DNA of 64,000 nt from Nodosilinea nodulosa PCC 7104 (GTDB lineage: Bacteria; Cyanobacteriota; Cyanobacteriia; Phormidesmidales; Phormidesmidaceae), in NCBI RefSeq assembly GCF_000309385.1, contig NZ_JH976537.1:3006815-3070814 (forward strand). The letters run 5' to 3'. The translations under genes were made by a program, and so were the position numbers. The notes beneath the pieces were generated by a model that ran no database searches, had not been told where the DNA came from, and saw nothing but the letters and a program-made list of their open reading frames with translations. Position 1 is the stretch's first letter; every line of letters starts with the position of its first letter. Positions 9,013 to 18,600 of the stretch are shown piece by piece.

Positions 9013-9774
9013 CTAGCTAGGCACTTTGCGGTAGGGCACAGCGTTGGCGATGTTGATATCGCTGGTGGAGACCCGAGCGGGGGCCGCACCAGTAGCCCCA
9101 ATGCTGCGGGCCATGCCCAAGAAGCCTTGGGGGTTGCCAGCGGTAATCTTTTTCTCTTGGGGTACATACCGCTTGACCTGAGACTGCCACACAATCTGCG
9201 GAAAGCCCAGCTGATTGCGGTGGTAGGCGTCGTAGCGGGGGTTCTTGATGTGGATAGGACGCTCGCCTTCGGGGCGACCGGGCAGCACGCGGCGCTTCTG
9301 GTAAGGCACCGTGTTAAAGCCAAAGCTGCTGAGGTACTCCTCGCTGTCGAGAAGCTCATCCACCAGGCCTTGGACGCCCTTGTTGGCCACTACGATGGAC
9401 CAGGCAATTTTTTCGCGATCGCTGTATACGTCGCGGCCCAGAATTTTTTGAACGCAGTGTTCAACAAACTTGTAGTTGCTGTTCTTCTCGTAGAAGCTGT
9501 TGTAGAACGTGGGCGACAGGGCCAGGCCACGAATAAAGTCGCGTACGGTGATTTGGCCGTTACGCAGCTGCGACTCCAGAAAGATCTGGCGATCGCACTT
9601 AAAGGCGTGGAAGAACATCTGCCGATAGGCTGCCTCAATCAGCGCATCCATATCGCTGGTGTCGTACAGATCATCGGTCGAGAAAAACCTGGGCTGCTCG
9701 TCGCCACCGATTTCGTAAGCAGAAACACGCTGGTTTTGGCTGGACGGGGAATAGTTTAGTAACGGAAGAGACAC
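9013..9774 (-). CDS. cpcG: Phycobilisome rod-core linker polypeptide
   Basis: This 253-residue linker joins phycocyanin rods to the allophycocyanin core of the phycobilisome on the thylakoid surface. The N terminus [16 protein letters not shown] and the linker domain (about residues 15-150, with [30 protein letters not shown] and [25 protein letters not shown]) are diagnostic. The C-terminal part is hydrophilic and has no membrane helix, so it is the rod-core CpcG1 type and not the membrane-attached CpcL type. The start codon is GTG. It is a single-gene unit with its own terminator. Confidence 0.95.
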   Translation of the reverse strand: MSLPLLNYSPSSQNQRVSAYEIGGDEQPRFFSTDDLYDTSDMDALIEAAYRQMFFHAFKCDRQIFLESQLRNGQITVRDFIRGLALSPTFYNSFYEKNSNYKFVEHCVQKILGRDVYSDREKIAWSIVVANKGVQGLVDELLDSEEYLSSFGFNTVPYQKRRVLPGRPEGERPIHIKNPRYDAYHRNQLGFPQIVWQSQVKRYVPQEKKITAGNPQGFLGMARSIGATGAAPARVSTSDINIANAVPYRKVPS

Positions 9775-9884
9775 GTTTGAATCTCCAGAATCTTAGGAAA
9801 ATTTACAAACTTTAAGGATGATCATACGGGAATGGCTGCCGCGAACCTGAGCAACCTGAGTAAATCAACATAGTCCTTAACAAT

Positions 9885-9910
9885 CCCCAGGAGTGGGCCC
9901 CAGGAGTGGG
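9885..9910. repeat. Tandem duplication of 13 bp
   Basis: The unit CCCCAGGAGTGGG occurs twice back to back between the 3' end of fumC and the cpcG promoter region. No function is evident. Confidence 0.7.
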
Positions 9911-9930
9911 CGCTGAAGCGGCGGCTAGGC

Positions 9931-11331
9931 CTAGGGCTGGGTCATGCGGCGGGGGTCGATAAGCATATCAAACTCCGCTTCAGACACATAGCCCAAGGTC
10001 AGGGCCGCCTGCCTGAGGGTGAGATCGTGCTCAAAGGCGTGGTGGGCAATCTGAGAGGCCTTGTCGTAGCCAATGGCCGGGCTGAGGGCGGTAACCAGCA
10101 TCAGCGACTGCTGCACGTACTGATCGATCTTTTTGCGGTTGGGGGTCATGCCTACCACCATGAACTCCGTGAAGTTGCGGCAGCTATCGGCCATCAGCCG
10201 GGCCGATTGCAGCAGGTTAAAGATCATCATCGGCTTGTAGACATTCATATCCAGGTAGCCGCTGGCTCCGGCAAAGGCCACCGCCGCGTCGTACCCCATC
10301 ACCTGTACAGCCACCATGGCTAGAGCCTCGCACTGGGTGGGGTTGACCTTGCCCGGCATAATCGATGACCCCGGCTCGTTTTCAGGCAGATTCAGCTCTG
10401 CAAAACCGGCGCGGGGACCACAGCCCAGCAGGCGAATGTCGTTGGCAATTTTGTAGAGTGAGACCGCCAGGGTTTTGAGCACGCCGCTGGCCATCACGAT
10501 CGCGTCGTGGGACCCCATCACCGTGAACTTGTTGGGGGCGCTGACAAAGGGGAGTTCGGTAATCGTTGCAATGTGATTGGCGGCGGCTTCGGCAAATCCT
10601 GGTCCGGCATTGAGTCCGGTTCCCAACGCTGTGCCACCCAACGCCAGTTCGTATAGCCCCGGCAGTGCGCTATCAATCCGCTTAAGGCTGTCATTGAGCA
10701 TGCCCACGTAGCCAGAAAATTCTTGGCCCAGAGTGAGGGGAACGGCGTCTTGCAGGTGGGTGCGGCCAATTTTGACAATATCGGCCCAGGCCTGGGCTTT
10801 TTCGTCTAGCGCATCGCGCAGTTGGGTGACGGCAGGCCGCAGCTGCTGAACGAGGACCTGGGCGGCCGCAATGTGCATCGCTGTGGGAAAGACATCGTTA
10901 GACGACTGCGACATGTTGACGTGGTCGTTGGGATGAATGGGGGTCTTGCTGCCGATCGCCCCGCCTGCGATCTCAATGGCGCGGTTGGCGATCACCTCGT
11001 TGACGTTCATGTTGCACTGGGTGCCGCTGCCGGTCATCCACACGTGCAAAGGAAAGTGGTCGTCGAGCCGGCCCGCAATGACCTCATCGGCGGCTTGCAC
11101 AATTAGCTTGGCTTTCTCCTCGGGCAGCTTGCCGAGGTCTACATTGGCCAGGGTAGAGGCTTTTTTGGCGATCGCGATCGCCCGCACCACTTCCAGGGGC
11201 ATTTTGTCCTGGCCGATGGAAAAGTAGCGGATCGATCGCTGGGTTTGCGCGCCCCAGTAGCGATTGCTGGGCACGGCGATCGCCCCCATGCTGTCGGTTT
11301 CCTGGCGGGTTTGCGGTTGTGACTCGGCCAT
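9931..11331 (-). CDS. fumC: Class II fumarate hydratase
   Basis: FumC interconverts fumarate and malate in the cytoplasm. The catalytic signature [17 protein letters not shown] and the substrate-site motif [18 protein letters not shown] are present, as is [15 protein letters not shown] chose the ATG at 11331 ([16 protein letters not shown]), giving 466 residues as usual for the family; an upstream in-frame codon at 11373 would add 14 residues of unlikely sequence. The upstream PEP-CTERM gene has its own terminator at 11404-11439, so fumC probably has a separate promoter in the short gap. Confidence 0.96.
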   Translation of the reverse strand: MAESQPQTRQETDSMGAIAVPSNRYWGAQTQRSIRYFSIGQDKMPLEVVRAIAIAKKASTLANVDLGKLPEEKAKLIVQAADEVIAGRLDDHFPLHVWMTGSGTQCNMNVNEVIANRAIEIAGGAIGSKTPIHPNDHVNMSQSSNDVFPTAMHIAAAQVLVQQLRPAVTQLRDALDEKAQAWADIVKIGRTHLQDAVPLTLGQEFSGYVGMLNDSLKRIDSALPGLYELALGGTALGTGLNAGPGFAEAAANHIATITELPFVSAPNKFTVMGSHDAIVMASGVLKTLAVSLYKIANDIRLLGCGPRAGFAELNLPENEPGSSIMPGKVNPTQCEALAMVAVQVMGYDAAVAFAGASGYLDMNVYKPMMIFNLLQSARLMADSCRNFTEFMVVGMTPNRKKIDQYVQQSLMLVTALSPAIGYDKASQIAHHAFEHDLTLRQAALTLGYVSEAEFDMLIDPRRMTQP

Positions 11332-11403
11332 CGTGTCTATTCCCCAGAGCGGCTCCCTCCGATTCAACCACAAGCCAGCGGCTCAGAGCCAAGCAGTCTA
11401 TAC

Positions 11404-11439
11404 AAAAAAGCTCCGAAGACGAGGGTGCCTCCAGAGCTT
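11404..11439 (-). terminator. Rho-independent terminator after the PEP-CTERM gene
   Basis: On the minus strand a 12-bp stem with several G-T pairs (arms 11428-11439 and 11408-11419) is followed by TTTTTT, 36 bases past the stop codon at 11476. Confidence 0.75.
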
Positions 11440-11475
11440 GTGGTTGCTGTCAGGGTATGGGGTATGGACGACGTT

Positions 11476-12168
11476 CTAGATGCGCTTCTTGCGCGCTAGG
11501 CCCACGGCGCTCAGGCCGACCAGCACCAGGGCGGCGCTGGAGGCAGGCTCGGGCACGCTGGTTTTGGGCTCTTCTGGGGTGAGACCGCCCTTGACCATAA
11601 AGATGGACGCGTGGGACAGATCTTTTTGGTCGAAGGTGGCCCAGGAGCCGCCCAGGGTGTTGGTGTTTCCGTCCACATAGTAGGCCGTGTAGGCGTTGCC
11701 AGCCTTGAGGCTGATCACAAAGGGAGTGGTAACCGCCTGGTCCAGGCTCCAGGAACCTGCACCTTTGCCGGTTTGCACCCAGCTAAAGCCCAGGTCTTGA
11801 GATGCAACTCCAGAACTTTCGGGCAGAAAGGACAGCTGACCGCTGTCGTACTTGCCGCCAGAAACCCAGTTGTCGGTGCCGAGGGTGCTGTTGAGAAAAC
11901 TGGTTAGATCAGCGCTAACGCTGCTGGTGAAGTCGTTGCCCGACATGGTTAAACACTGGCTGTAGCTCAGCGACGACCCCCCGGCCAGGGGGTTGCTGGT
12001 CACCGAGCCGCTGGCGCAGGTGAGGGGCGCGGCTGGCTGGCTGGTTTGACCGCCGCCAGAGCTACCCTTTCCACCACCCTTGTCAGATTTTGCCATGGCC
12101 GCTGGGGTAATGAGCCCTAGCAGGCCGGTTAGCACCAGGGCAGAACCAAGAATCGTAAATGCTTTCAT
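11476..12168 (-). CDS. PEP-CTERM sorting-domain exported protein
   Basis: The 230-residue product has a signal peptide (KAFTILGSALVLTGLLGLITPAAMA), a Gly/Ser/Lys-rich stretch and a beta-rich body. It ends in the sorting tail VPEPASS, a hydrophobic helix (AALVLVGLSAVGLA) and RKKRI. PEP-CTERM proteins are processed by exosortase and displayed on the surface, often in strains making exopolysaccharide. The ATG at 12168 is preferred because GGAGG lies 11 bases upstream; the alternative TTG at 12177 is too close to that site. The body (GNDFTSSVSADLTSFLNSTL) has no assigned function. No exosortase gene is in the window. Confidence 0.88.
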   Translation of the reverse strand: MKAFTILGSALVLTGLLGLITPAAMAKSDKGGGKGSSGGGQTSQPAAPLTCASGSVTSNPLAGGSSLSYSQCLTMSGNDFTSSVSADLTSFLNSTLGTDNWVSGGKYDSGQLSFLPESSGVASQDLGFSWVQTGKGAGSWSLDQAVTTPFVISLKAGNAYTAYYVDGNTNTLGGSWATFDQKDLSHASIFMVKGGLTPEEPKTSVPEPASSAALVLVGLSAVGLARKKRI

Positions 12169-12360
12169 GCAGGGCAAATCCTCCTTAAGTAGGCACTGTG
12201 AGCAGCAGCCATAGACGAAAGGGGGCGTTGCGTCTGATGGTCTCTCCGAGACGGATATGGGTTTTTGGGTGTACTTTCCTACTTAAACACCCTCCGTAAA
12301 TGATGGCGTAGGGCAAATTACGGAGTTTTCGGCTGGTTTACAGAGGCTTTATGGTATGCC

Positions 12361-13557
12361 CTAGCGGCGGCGCTGTTTGCTGACCATTTTGCGCGACAGC
12401 CGCAGGTTGATGGCTTCGCGATCGGCCCAGTCTTGCAGCACCCGCAAAAAGAGGTGCTTGTCCTGGCCTTGCAGCACGGCGGTTTGGTCGGCGGTTTCGA
12501 TGCTGTAGGGGTAGCCGCCGCCGACAATCACTTCGCCGCGCACCCAGTTGAGGTATTGGGTTATGTGGCCGCTTTCCCACATCCAGCGGGGCATTTCCAG
12601 GCGCACAGGGTAGCCGTCGCGGGTGGTTTTGAGGTAGGTGAAGGCGATCTGGTCGCCGTAGCCCTCGTACTGGTCGAGAACGCCGCCGCGATCGCACTGA
12701 AAGACCGCCGTGCGATCGCCCCAATCCATCAGCCGGGCCAGCAGTTGGGCATCGTGAATGCCTTCCGTGGCCTCTAGCCCGTAGGCATGGTGCAGCATGC
12801 CGGTCAGATCGTGGGCGTAGGAAGTATCGACATAGCCAATTAGAGGAACACGGCGGCGATCGCTGGCCTCTAGCAGCGAGAGAATTGACTGCACGTAGGC
12901 GGTTTGACTCTCCTGATCAAAGGCTTCGGCGAAGGTGACTACCAGAGCGCCGTCAAAAAAGACCAGGGTGCGATCGGGTTCCCGGCAGGTGTTGATGTAC
13001 TCCACCAGCCGCGCCACCTCCATCTGAAAGCGACGAATATTGACCCGTCGCTCCACGGGCTGAGCCGGGTTTGGCCCCAGTTCCTTGGGCGTCATCAGGT
13101 CGACGCGCACATCTTTTTTGTAGGCACGCTCAGCGCTGTGGGGGTTCTCGAACCAGCCAATTTGAATTAGCGCGATCGGGATAGAGATATCTTTGCCTGG
13201 GGAAATTTGGGAGCCATCGACCGCAAAGGTGGTGACGTTTGCCAAAATGGTTTGCACCCACTGGGCGCTCTGCTCGCGGTTAGTCCAGCGATCGCCCACC
13301 GGACCAGATTCAGCAAAAAAGAACGGCACAATCCCTTTCTCGGGCGCCTGCTCAGGCGTCAGGGCTTCCAGGGGGCGTGCCCCAGCGGAGTTGGAGTGGG
13401 GCAGTAGAGCCAGCTGTTGAGCCTGGGAGAGCAGAGCAAAGTCGATCCAGGCGCGGTTGTAGGCGTGCAGTAGCTCAAACTTAGCTCGGCTAAAGGAGCT
13501 AAACGCCTCTCGCTTTTGGTCAAGTAGAGCTTTAATCTGGCCTGAACTCACTGGCAT
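12361..13557 (-). CDS. NurA-domain (DNA double-strand break repair nuclease-like) protein
   Basis: The 398-residue protein has the NurA-type layout. An early acidic motif, AVDGSQISPGKDISIP, is followed by a second acidic motif, VFFDGALVVTFAE, and later by IGYVDTSYAHDLTGML. In archaea NurA is a 5'-3' nuclease that works with the HerA helicase in DNA end resection; cyanobacteria carry stand-alone members of unknown role. No HerA-like gene is adjacent. The start ATG at 13557 begins with a plausible helical N terminus. Family assignment is fairly secure; nuclease activity is inference. Confidence 0.85.
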   Translation of the reverse strand: MPVSSGQIKALLDQKREAFSSFSRAKFELLHAYNRAWIDFALLSQAQQLALLPHSNSAGARPLEALTPEQAPEKGIVPFFFAESGPVGDRWTNREQSAQWVQTILANVTTFAVDGSQISPGKDISIPIALIQIGWFENPHSAERAYKKDVRVDLMTPKELGPNPAQPVERRVNIRRFQMEVARLVEYINTCREPDRTLVFFDGALVVTFAEAFDQESQTAYVQSILSLLEASDRRRVPLIGYVDTSYAHDLTGMLHHAYGLEATEGIHDAQLLARLMDWGDRTAVFQCDRGGVLDQYEGYGDQIAFTYLKTTRDGYPVRLEMPRWMWESGHITQYLNWVRGEVIVGGGYPYSIETADQTAVLQGQDKHLFLRVLQDWADREAINLRLSRKMVSKQRRR

Positions 13558-13878
13558 AGCCCGTCCATTGTTTAGAACACCTGTATTAACCGGTGATTCT
13601 AGCGGCTTTGCCGTAGCTTGTCACCACTTACCCACCGTCAGAATGGCAGATGGGCAGGAGGATGGTGAGGTATTTAGCGATCGTGCCAGCGCAGATTTTG
13701 TCCACAGCAAACGTTTGCTGTGGGCTATGGAATGCTATGCCATAGCTAGGCATCTTTTGCCTATTGGTGCGTCTGCCGTTGCTGGCCCTCGAGATGCTGA
13801 AGTTCAGTAGCATCACCATGTTGAGGGCGCTGGGCACTGGGCAGCCTAGAGATATAGCAACTAATCCCAACCCCTGAC
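13558..13878. other. Gene-poor gap of about 320 bases containing a long palindrome
   Basis: This stretch separates the NurA gene (leftward) from a small membrane-protein gene (rightward). Both strands have short open frames but none has a credible start site or recognisable product. It should hold the promoter of the NurA gene. The only strong structure is the perfect palindrome at 13702-13723. Confidence 0.55.
13702..13723. promoter_or_regulatory. Perfect 22-bp palindrome
   Basis: The arms are CCACAGCAAAC and its exact complement, with the centre CAAACGTTTG. There is no following T run, so it does not look like a terminator. It lies about 145 bases upstream of the NurA start and 155 bases upstream of the small gene at 13879. 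The same ten-base centre recurs in the palindrome at 25049-25076. Confidence 0.5.
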
Positions 13879-14079
13879 ATGATCTTACAACTTTACCTGT
13901 TGGCCTCATTGATGGTGTTTTTGCTCGCCATCGGCCCGTTTTTTCGCGATCCGTCCAATCCTAGCCGCCGTCTGAGCAGCTGGGCATTTCTGGGCTTAGC
14001 TGTGGTGTGTAGCCCCCTCACCCTGCCCAATATGCTAAGAAGGCGGATGGCAAAGTCAACGCTCATCCGCCTTCATTAA
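13879..14079 (+). CDS. Small membrane protein, hypothetical, 66 aa
   Basis: The short product has two hydrophobic segments, LYLLASLMVFLLAIGPFF and WAFLGLAVVCSPLTLP. They are separated by a polar loop (RDPSNPSRRLSS), so it would span the membrane twice. I recognise no named family. Its last codons overlap an 11-bp inverted repeat (14039-14074), which is unusual for a conserved protein end and lowers confidence slightly. Confidence 0.55.
   Translation: MILQLYLLASLMVFLLAIGPFFRDPSNPSRRLSSWAFLGLAVVCSPLTLPNMLRRRMAKSTLIRLH
14039..14074. other. 11-bp inverted repeat overlapping a gene end
   Basis: GAAGGCGGATG (14039-14049) and its exact complement (14064-14074) flank a 14-base loop. There is no T run on either side. 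A second stem, TTGTGGCC/GGCCACAA, follows at 14085-14113. Together they may stop transcripts from both sides or protect an mRNA end. Confidence 0.55.
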
Positions 14080-14210
14080 CTCAATTGTGGCCTCGGTTTA
14101 GACTGGGCCACAACCCCCTTACGGCTCACCTGAATTAACTGCTGCGCCCTTCGAGTACAGCAACAGTTTCAGTCGGTGAATGCCATCTCACCCGATCGCC
14201 AGCAGGCAGC

Positions 14211-15431
14211 TTAGTGGTGATGATGGCCGTGATCGTGGGCGTGCCCGTGATCGTGAGAATGCCCGTGGCCCGACAGGTGGTGATCGTGGGTGTGGCCGTG
14301 GTGGCTGTGTACTGCGGCCGCCTGGGATGCGGCTAGGGAGGGGTTGATGGCCAAGGCATCTTCTTCGAGCAGATCGGCAATGTGCTTGTCGGCCCAGGTG
14401 GCCGCCATCGCTAAGAAGGCCGGGTCGTCGTTGACGCAGGGCATTTGCACGTAGGTAACGTCGGGGCGCTTGCGGCGCAGCCCTTCAATAATGTGCTCGA
14501 CATCGAGCAGGGTTTCGTGGTTTTCGGTGGCAAAGCCGATGGGCATAAACACCAGGGCGGTGGCCCCCAGGTCGATCAGGTTGCGGGCAGCGAGATCGGC
14601 GTTGGGCTGGGTCCACTTGATCAGTGGGGTGTCGTGGTTGAGCCAGCCGACGGAGATCAGCGGATATTTGTGGATCAGCCTGTCTCGCACTTTGTCGTAG
14701 AGTTTTTGGCTTTCGTCAATGCCGGAGGTAAAGCCCTTGGCCTCGTGGGGGCAGCCGTGGTTCATCAGCACGATGCCGGTTTGCGACGGCAGGTGGGCAA
14801 CGGCCAGGTGGTTCTTGATTTTGTCTTCGACCATTGAGGCCAGGTAGTCGATATAGTCCGGCGCGTCGAAGAAGGAGGGAATGTAGCGAGTACCTTTTAT
14901 CCAGTGCTCGGTGCCGTCGGATAGCTTGGCCAGCGCATCGTTGACCTGCTCGATCGCGATGCCGCTGGTAAAAATAGAGTCGACCACCAGCAGGGGATAG
15001 ATCAGCAGCTTGTCGTAGCCTTCGGCCTTGACCTGCTCTAGCACCTGGTCGGGGAGGAAGGGCTTGCAGAAGTTGAAGGCTTTGAAGACCTTGACGCGAT
15101 CGCCCCAGCGCTCCTTTAGATTGGCTTCAATACCAGCCCGCTGGGCTTCAAAGATAGCGTTGTGGGGAGAAATAAAGTTGCCGTGCTGGTGGCTCCACTC
15201 GTGCAGGTCAAAGGCGGCTAGCAGCTTGGCCAGGGGTGGATAAACCCAGGTGGGAACAGGGGCGAACTTGGCCGTGAGCAGATTTAGGGCCTGCTCGTTG
15301 TAGTTGGCAAAGTCTTCGTAGCTCTCGACTTCGCCGTAACCCATTAACAGTACCGCTACCCGGCTGTCGCCAGAGGATGAGGGATGGGAGTGAGATGCAG
15401 ACGTTTGAATAACGTCGGGAGTTGCAACCAT
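14211..15431 (-). CDS. Ferrochelatase-superfamily protein with histidine-rich C-terminal tail
   Basis: Residues about 22-365 resemble the ferrochelatase (HemH) fold: an N-terminal VAVLLMGYGEVESYEDF, a central block VDSIFTSGIAIEQVND and GIVLMNHGCPHEAKGF, where the usual catalytic His would lie. Ferrochelatase inserts iron into protoporphyrin IX. Standard cyanobacterial HemH carries a C-terminal Lhc-like membrane helix; here it is replaced by about 32 residues that are mostly His, Asp and Gly (for example HDHGHAHDHGHHHH). Such tails bind Ni, Co or Zn. It may be a paralogue handling another metal or tetrapyrrole. Chelatase-like fold is likely; metal and substrate are open. Confidence 0.82.
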   Translation of the reverse strand: MVATPDVIQTSASHSHPSSSGDSRVAVLLMGYGEVESYEDFANYNEQALNLLTAKFAPVPTWVYPPLAKLLAAFDLHEWSHQHGNFISPHNAIFEAQRAGIEANLKERWGDRVKVFKAFNFCKPFLPDQVLEQVKAEGYDKLLIYPLLVVDSIFTSGIAIEQVNDALAKLSDGTEHWIKGTRYIPSFFDAPDYIDYLASMVEDKIKNHLAVAHLPSQTGIVLMNHGCPHEAKGFTSGIDESQKLYDKVRDRLIHKYPLISVGWLNHDTPLIKWTQPNADLAARNLIDLGATALVFMPIGFATENHETLLDVEHIIEGLRRKRPDVTYVQMPCVNDDPAFLAMAATWADKHIADLLEEDALAINPSLAASQAAAVHSHHGHTHDHHLSGHGHSHDHGHAHDHGHHHH

Positions 15432-15471
15432 GGTGCCTGCTCTTTTGAAATGTTATTTTCTACAGGCTAAC

Positions 15472-15488
15472 ATCCCCCCTAGGGGGAT
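15472..15488. other. Short inverted repeat upstream of the chelatase-like gene
   Basis: ATCCCCC and GGGGGAT flank CTA about 40 bases upstream of the chelatase-like start. The position suits an operator or leader hairpin, but no regulator can be named. Confidence 0.4.
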
Positions 15489-15634
15489 AACATTAACAAA
15501 ACCAGCAGGTTGGTGTAGGGCTATCAACCAGTTTAGCTAAGGTAACCTGCTCAAGAATGCTACTGAGGCAGGCGGCAGGGGATTATCCTCCCCCAGGGAG
15601 ATTTTTTTGATTTGGAGCGCGCTCGCCTGGCAGT

Positions 15635-18600
15635 CTATTGACATATTGCGGCTTCGGTACGGATTGCTGCGCGAATTGCACCTAAGAACTCCTGCTCTAG
15701 GTAGGGTTTAGAAAAGTAGCCATTGGCCCCCAACTGCATGGCTAGCCAGCGGTGTTTGTCGTTGCTGCGAGAGGTCAGCATCAGCGTAGGGATTTGCGCC
15801 AGAGCCGGTTCTTGACGGCGAGCGGTGAGAAATTCAAAGCCATTCATGTTGGGCATTTCAATATCGCAGACAATCAGCCCGACGGTGGGGTTTTGCTCAA
15901 GCTGCCCTAGGGCCTCCTGACCGTCGCGGGCTTGCAACACGCGGTAGCCAGCCCGCTCCAGGGAGAAAGCCAAAGTGCGGCGGGAGGTAACGGCATCGTC
16001 TACTACCAGCACCGTGGTAGCGGTGGGCTGGGTGACCTGGGGAGAGTGGTGGAGGGGATGCTCCAGAGGGTTTTCTGAACCTGCGGCCGCAGGACGGCTG
16101 AGCAGGTTGTCTAAAAAGGCCTGGCCATCGATCACCGGAATGACGCTGCCATCGCCTAGCACCGTGCAGCCGTAGGCGTAGGAGGGTGGGCTGAGGGCCA
16201 CGCCAAAGGGTTTAATCACCGATTCTTGCTCAGTGACCAGGCGATCGACCTGAATCGCGAAGAAGCGATGGTCTGATGCTGCTCCCGGAGAGCGATCGCC
16301 TCGCGCCAAAATGAGAACGGGCGCTTCCCAATCGGCGGGGGCGGGGACCGCTGCTAGTACCTGGCTAAAAGGCAGTTCGGGCCGCAGACAGCGGTAGGAG
16401 AGCAACCGGCCTAGCCTGTACACCGGCAAACGCTGGTCGCGCCAGGTGAGCCAGGCCTGGGTGGGGGATTGTTCGAGCTGGTCTGATTGGGGCACCAAAA
16501 TTTCGGTAATGCTGTCGCTGCGAAAGGCAATCGGGGTGGAGCCTGCAAAGCCAATTAGCAGGTTGACGATGCTCAGGGTCATGGGCAGTGAGAGGGTGAA
16601 GCGAGTGCCCGCCCCTGGCACAGACTGTACTGTGACAGTACCCTTGAGCCGCTGAATTTGGTCTTGCACAATGTCTAGGCCAACCCCCCGCCCGGAGAGA
16701 TCGCTGACCTGATTGGCGGTCGAAAAACCTGGCTCAAATAGGTAGCGGTAGAGTTGTTCAGCGGTGGCTGCACCAGCCTCTGCCGCCGACAGCCAGCCTA
16801 AGTCGACTAGCCGCTGGCCCACGCGCGCCAGATCGATGCCCCGGCCATTGTCGCTGACCTCAATGTCGATCTGGCGGCCCCGATAGCGAGCCCCGATGGC
16901 AATTTGGCCTACCTCCGGTTTGCCCTGGCGCGATCGCTCTTCAGGATGTTCTAGGCCGTGGTCAAAGCCATTGCGCAATAGGTGCAGCAGTGAGTCATAG
17001 AGCTTTTCGAGCACGGCTTTGTCCATCAGCAGGGCCGTGCCTTCCAGGGATAGCTCAGCGGGCTTGCCGTAGGTGTGGGATAGATCGCGCAGCACCCGGG
17101 GCAGGCGATTGAGGACCTGCCCGAGGGGAACCATGCGGGCATACATCAGGTCGTCTTGCACCTGGAAGAGCATTTTGCGGTGCTGCCCTAGCAACTGGTC
17201 GGTCTGACGATTAAAAAGAATGATGTCAGCGGCGGCTTCTTCCAGCTGCACCATCTCCTCCAACAGGGTTTGAGTGTGGGTGTAGAGGGCCGTGTAGGTG
17301 TCCATTTCTAGGGAATCAAAACCAGAGCTAGGGGGCGTCTGCCGCTGCGACTGAGTCAGGATGTACCCATCGATACCTGGCGCCTGGGGCTGGCGCTGGG
17401 GGGCAATCAAAATTTGGTCTGACAGTTCCTGGAGCTGCTCTACGGTAGCCCGCACGCGATCGAAGCGGTTGACCAGTTCTCTCAGACCCAGGCGGGTTTG
17501 GTCGGTTTGCAAGGCAAGACCGTTGCGATTGATGATCAGTTCACCGAGCTGGTTTTCGAGACGGGCCAGGCGCTGGGTATTGACCCGTACCGTGAGGCCG
17601 ATGGGGAGGGGATCGGCGGGGGGGAGGAGGGATGGGGGAGATGGGGGAGATGGGGGAGGTGGGGGAGATGGGGGGTGCGCCTGGGGGTGGTTCTCTGCCA
17701 GGAGAGCTGGGGCCGGGGCGTTTTCATCTGCTGCTGGAACTGGCTCACCATGGCCAAATATGGTTTCAATGGAGATGGCCGGTTGTGGCGTAGGGGAAAG
17801 CCCGCTGGTGCTGGCTGACTTTGAAGATTTGGGGATAGACGGGCCAGGCACAGACGGGCTGGGGTGGATGGACTCTACTGCTGGGCCAGTCAGTTCGGTG
17901 GCCGTTGGCGGCTGGTCCTGGGTTAGCCAAGCTAGGGCATCGGCTTCTGAGGGCAGGTCTTGATCCCAGTCGCTGTCTGCCCAGGGTTGATCGAGATCCC
18001 CAAAAACCGATGCTAAGAATTGCTCTGAGGCAGATTCTAGGGGGAGTGCTGGACTTGGTTGGAGGGAGGGTTTGCTGGGTGATAGCGAACCTTCGGTGGC
18101 CGCTGCCAGGGCTTGCAGAGCTGCCGAGGGCGCACCGCCAGTGGTGGATCTACTGGTTAAGACAGCCTCTCGACCCTGGCTAAAATCTGCGATCGCCAGC
18201 CGGGTAATCTCTACTGCCTGGTCTGGGCTGGTGGTCAGTGCCTTCAGGGTCGTCTCGGCTATCTGGGCAAACCCCGATAGATCGAGCAGTTCGGCAAAGC
18301 CCATGAAGATTTCGGCCTGGGCTCGCAGCTCTCCAGCGACCTCGTGGGCCTGGGGATGTTCTAACACTTTGGCCAAGCGGTTTAGCCCCTGCTGCACGTC
18401 AATTTCGAAAATAGATTTGGCCATGTCAAACCCCAGGTCAGAGGAGCTGGGGATGAAGTTTTCGGTTGCGGCCATGGCGCTGGACAGGATCTGCTCCAGG
18501 CCTGATAAAACGGGTTCTGCCCTAGCCAGCGCCTGGTCGCCGTCAAATCTTCCCTCAGCGAGCTGCTGGGTCAGGGGCAGCTGCAGGCAGTCAAAGGCGC

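Noticed and set aside
13568..13909. Two overlapping short frames on opposite strands between the NurA and membrane-protein genes
   Set aside because: Neither has a convincing start site or domain, and they cover a perfect palindrome typical of non-coding DNA.
15585..15608. Terminator-like CTCCC-GGGAG stem followed by seven T's on the plus strand
   Set aside because: No plus-strand gene lies upstream; the neighbouring genes both read leftward, so the T run is on the wrong side for them.
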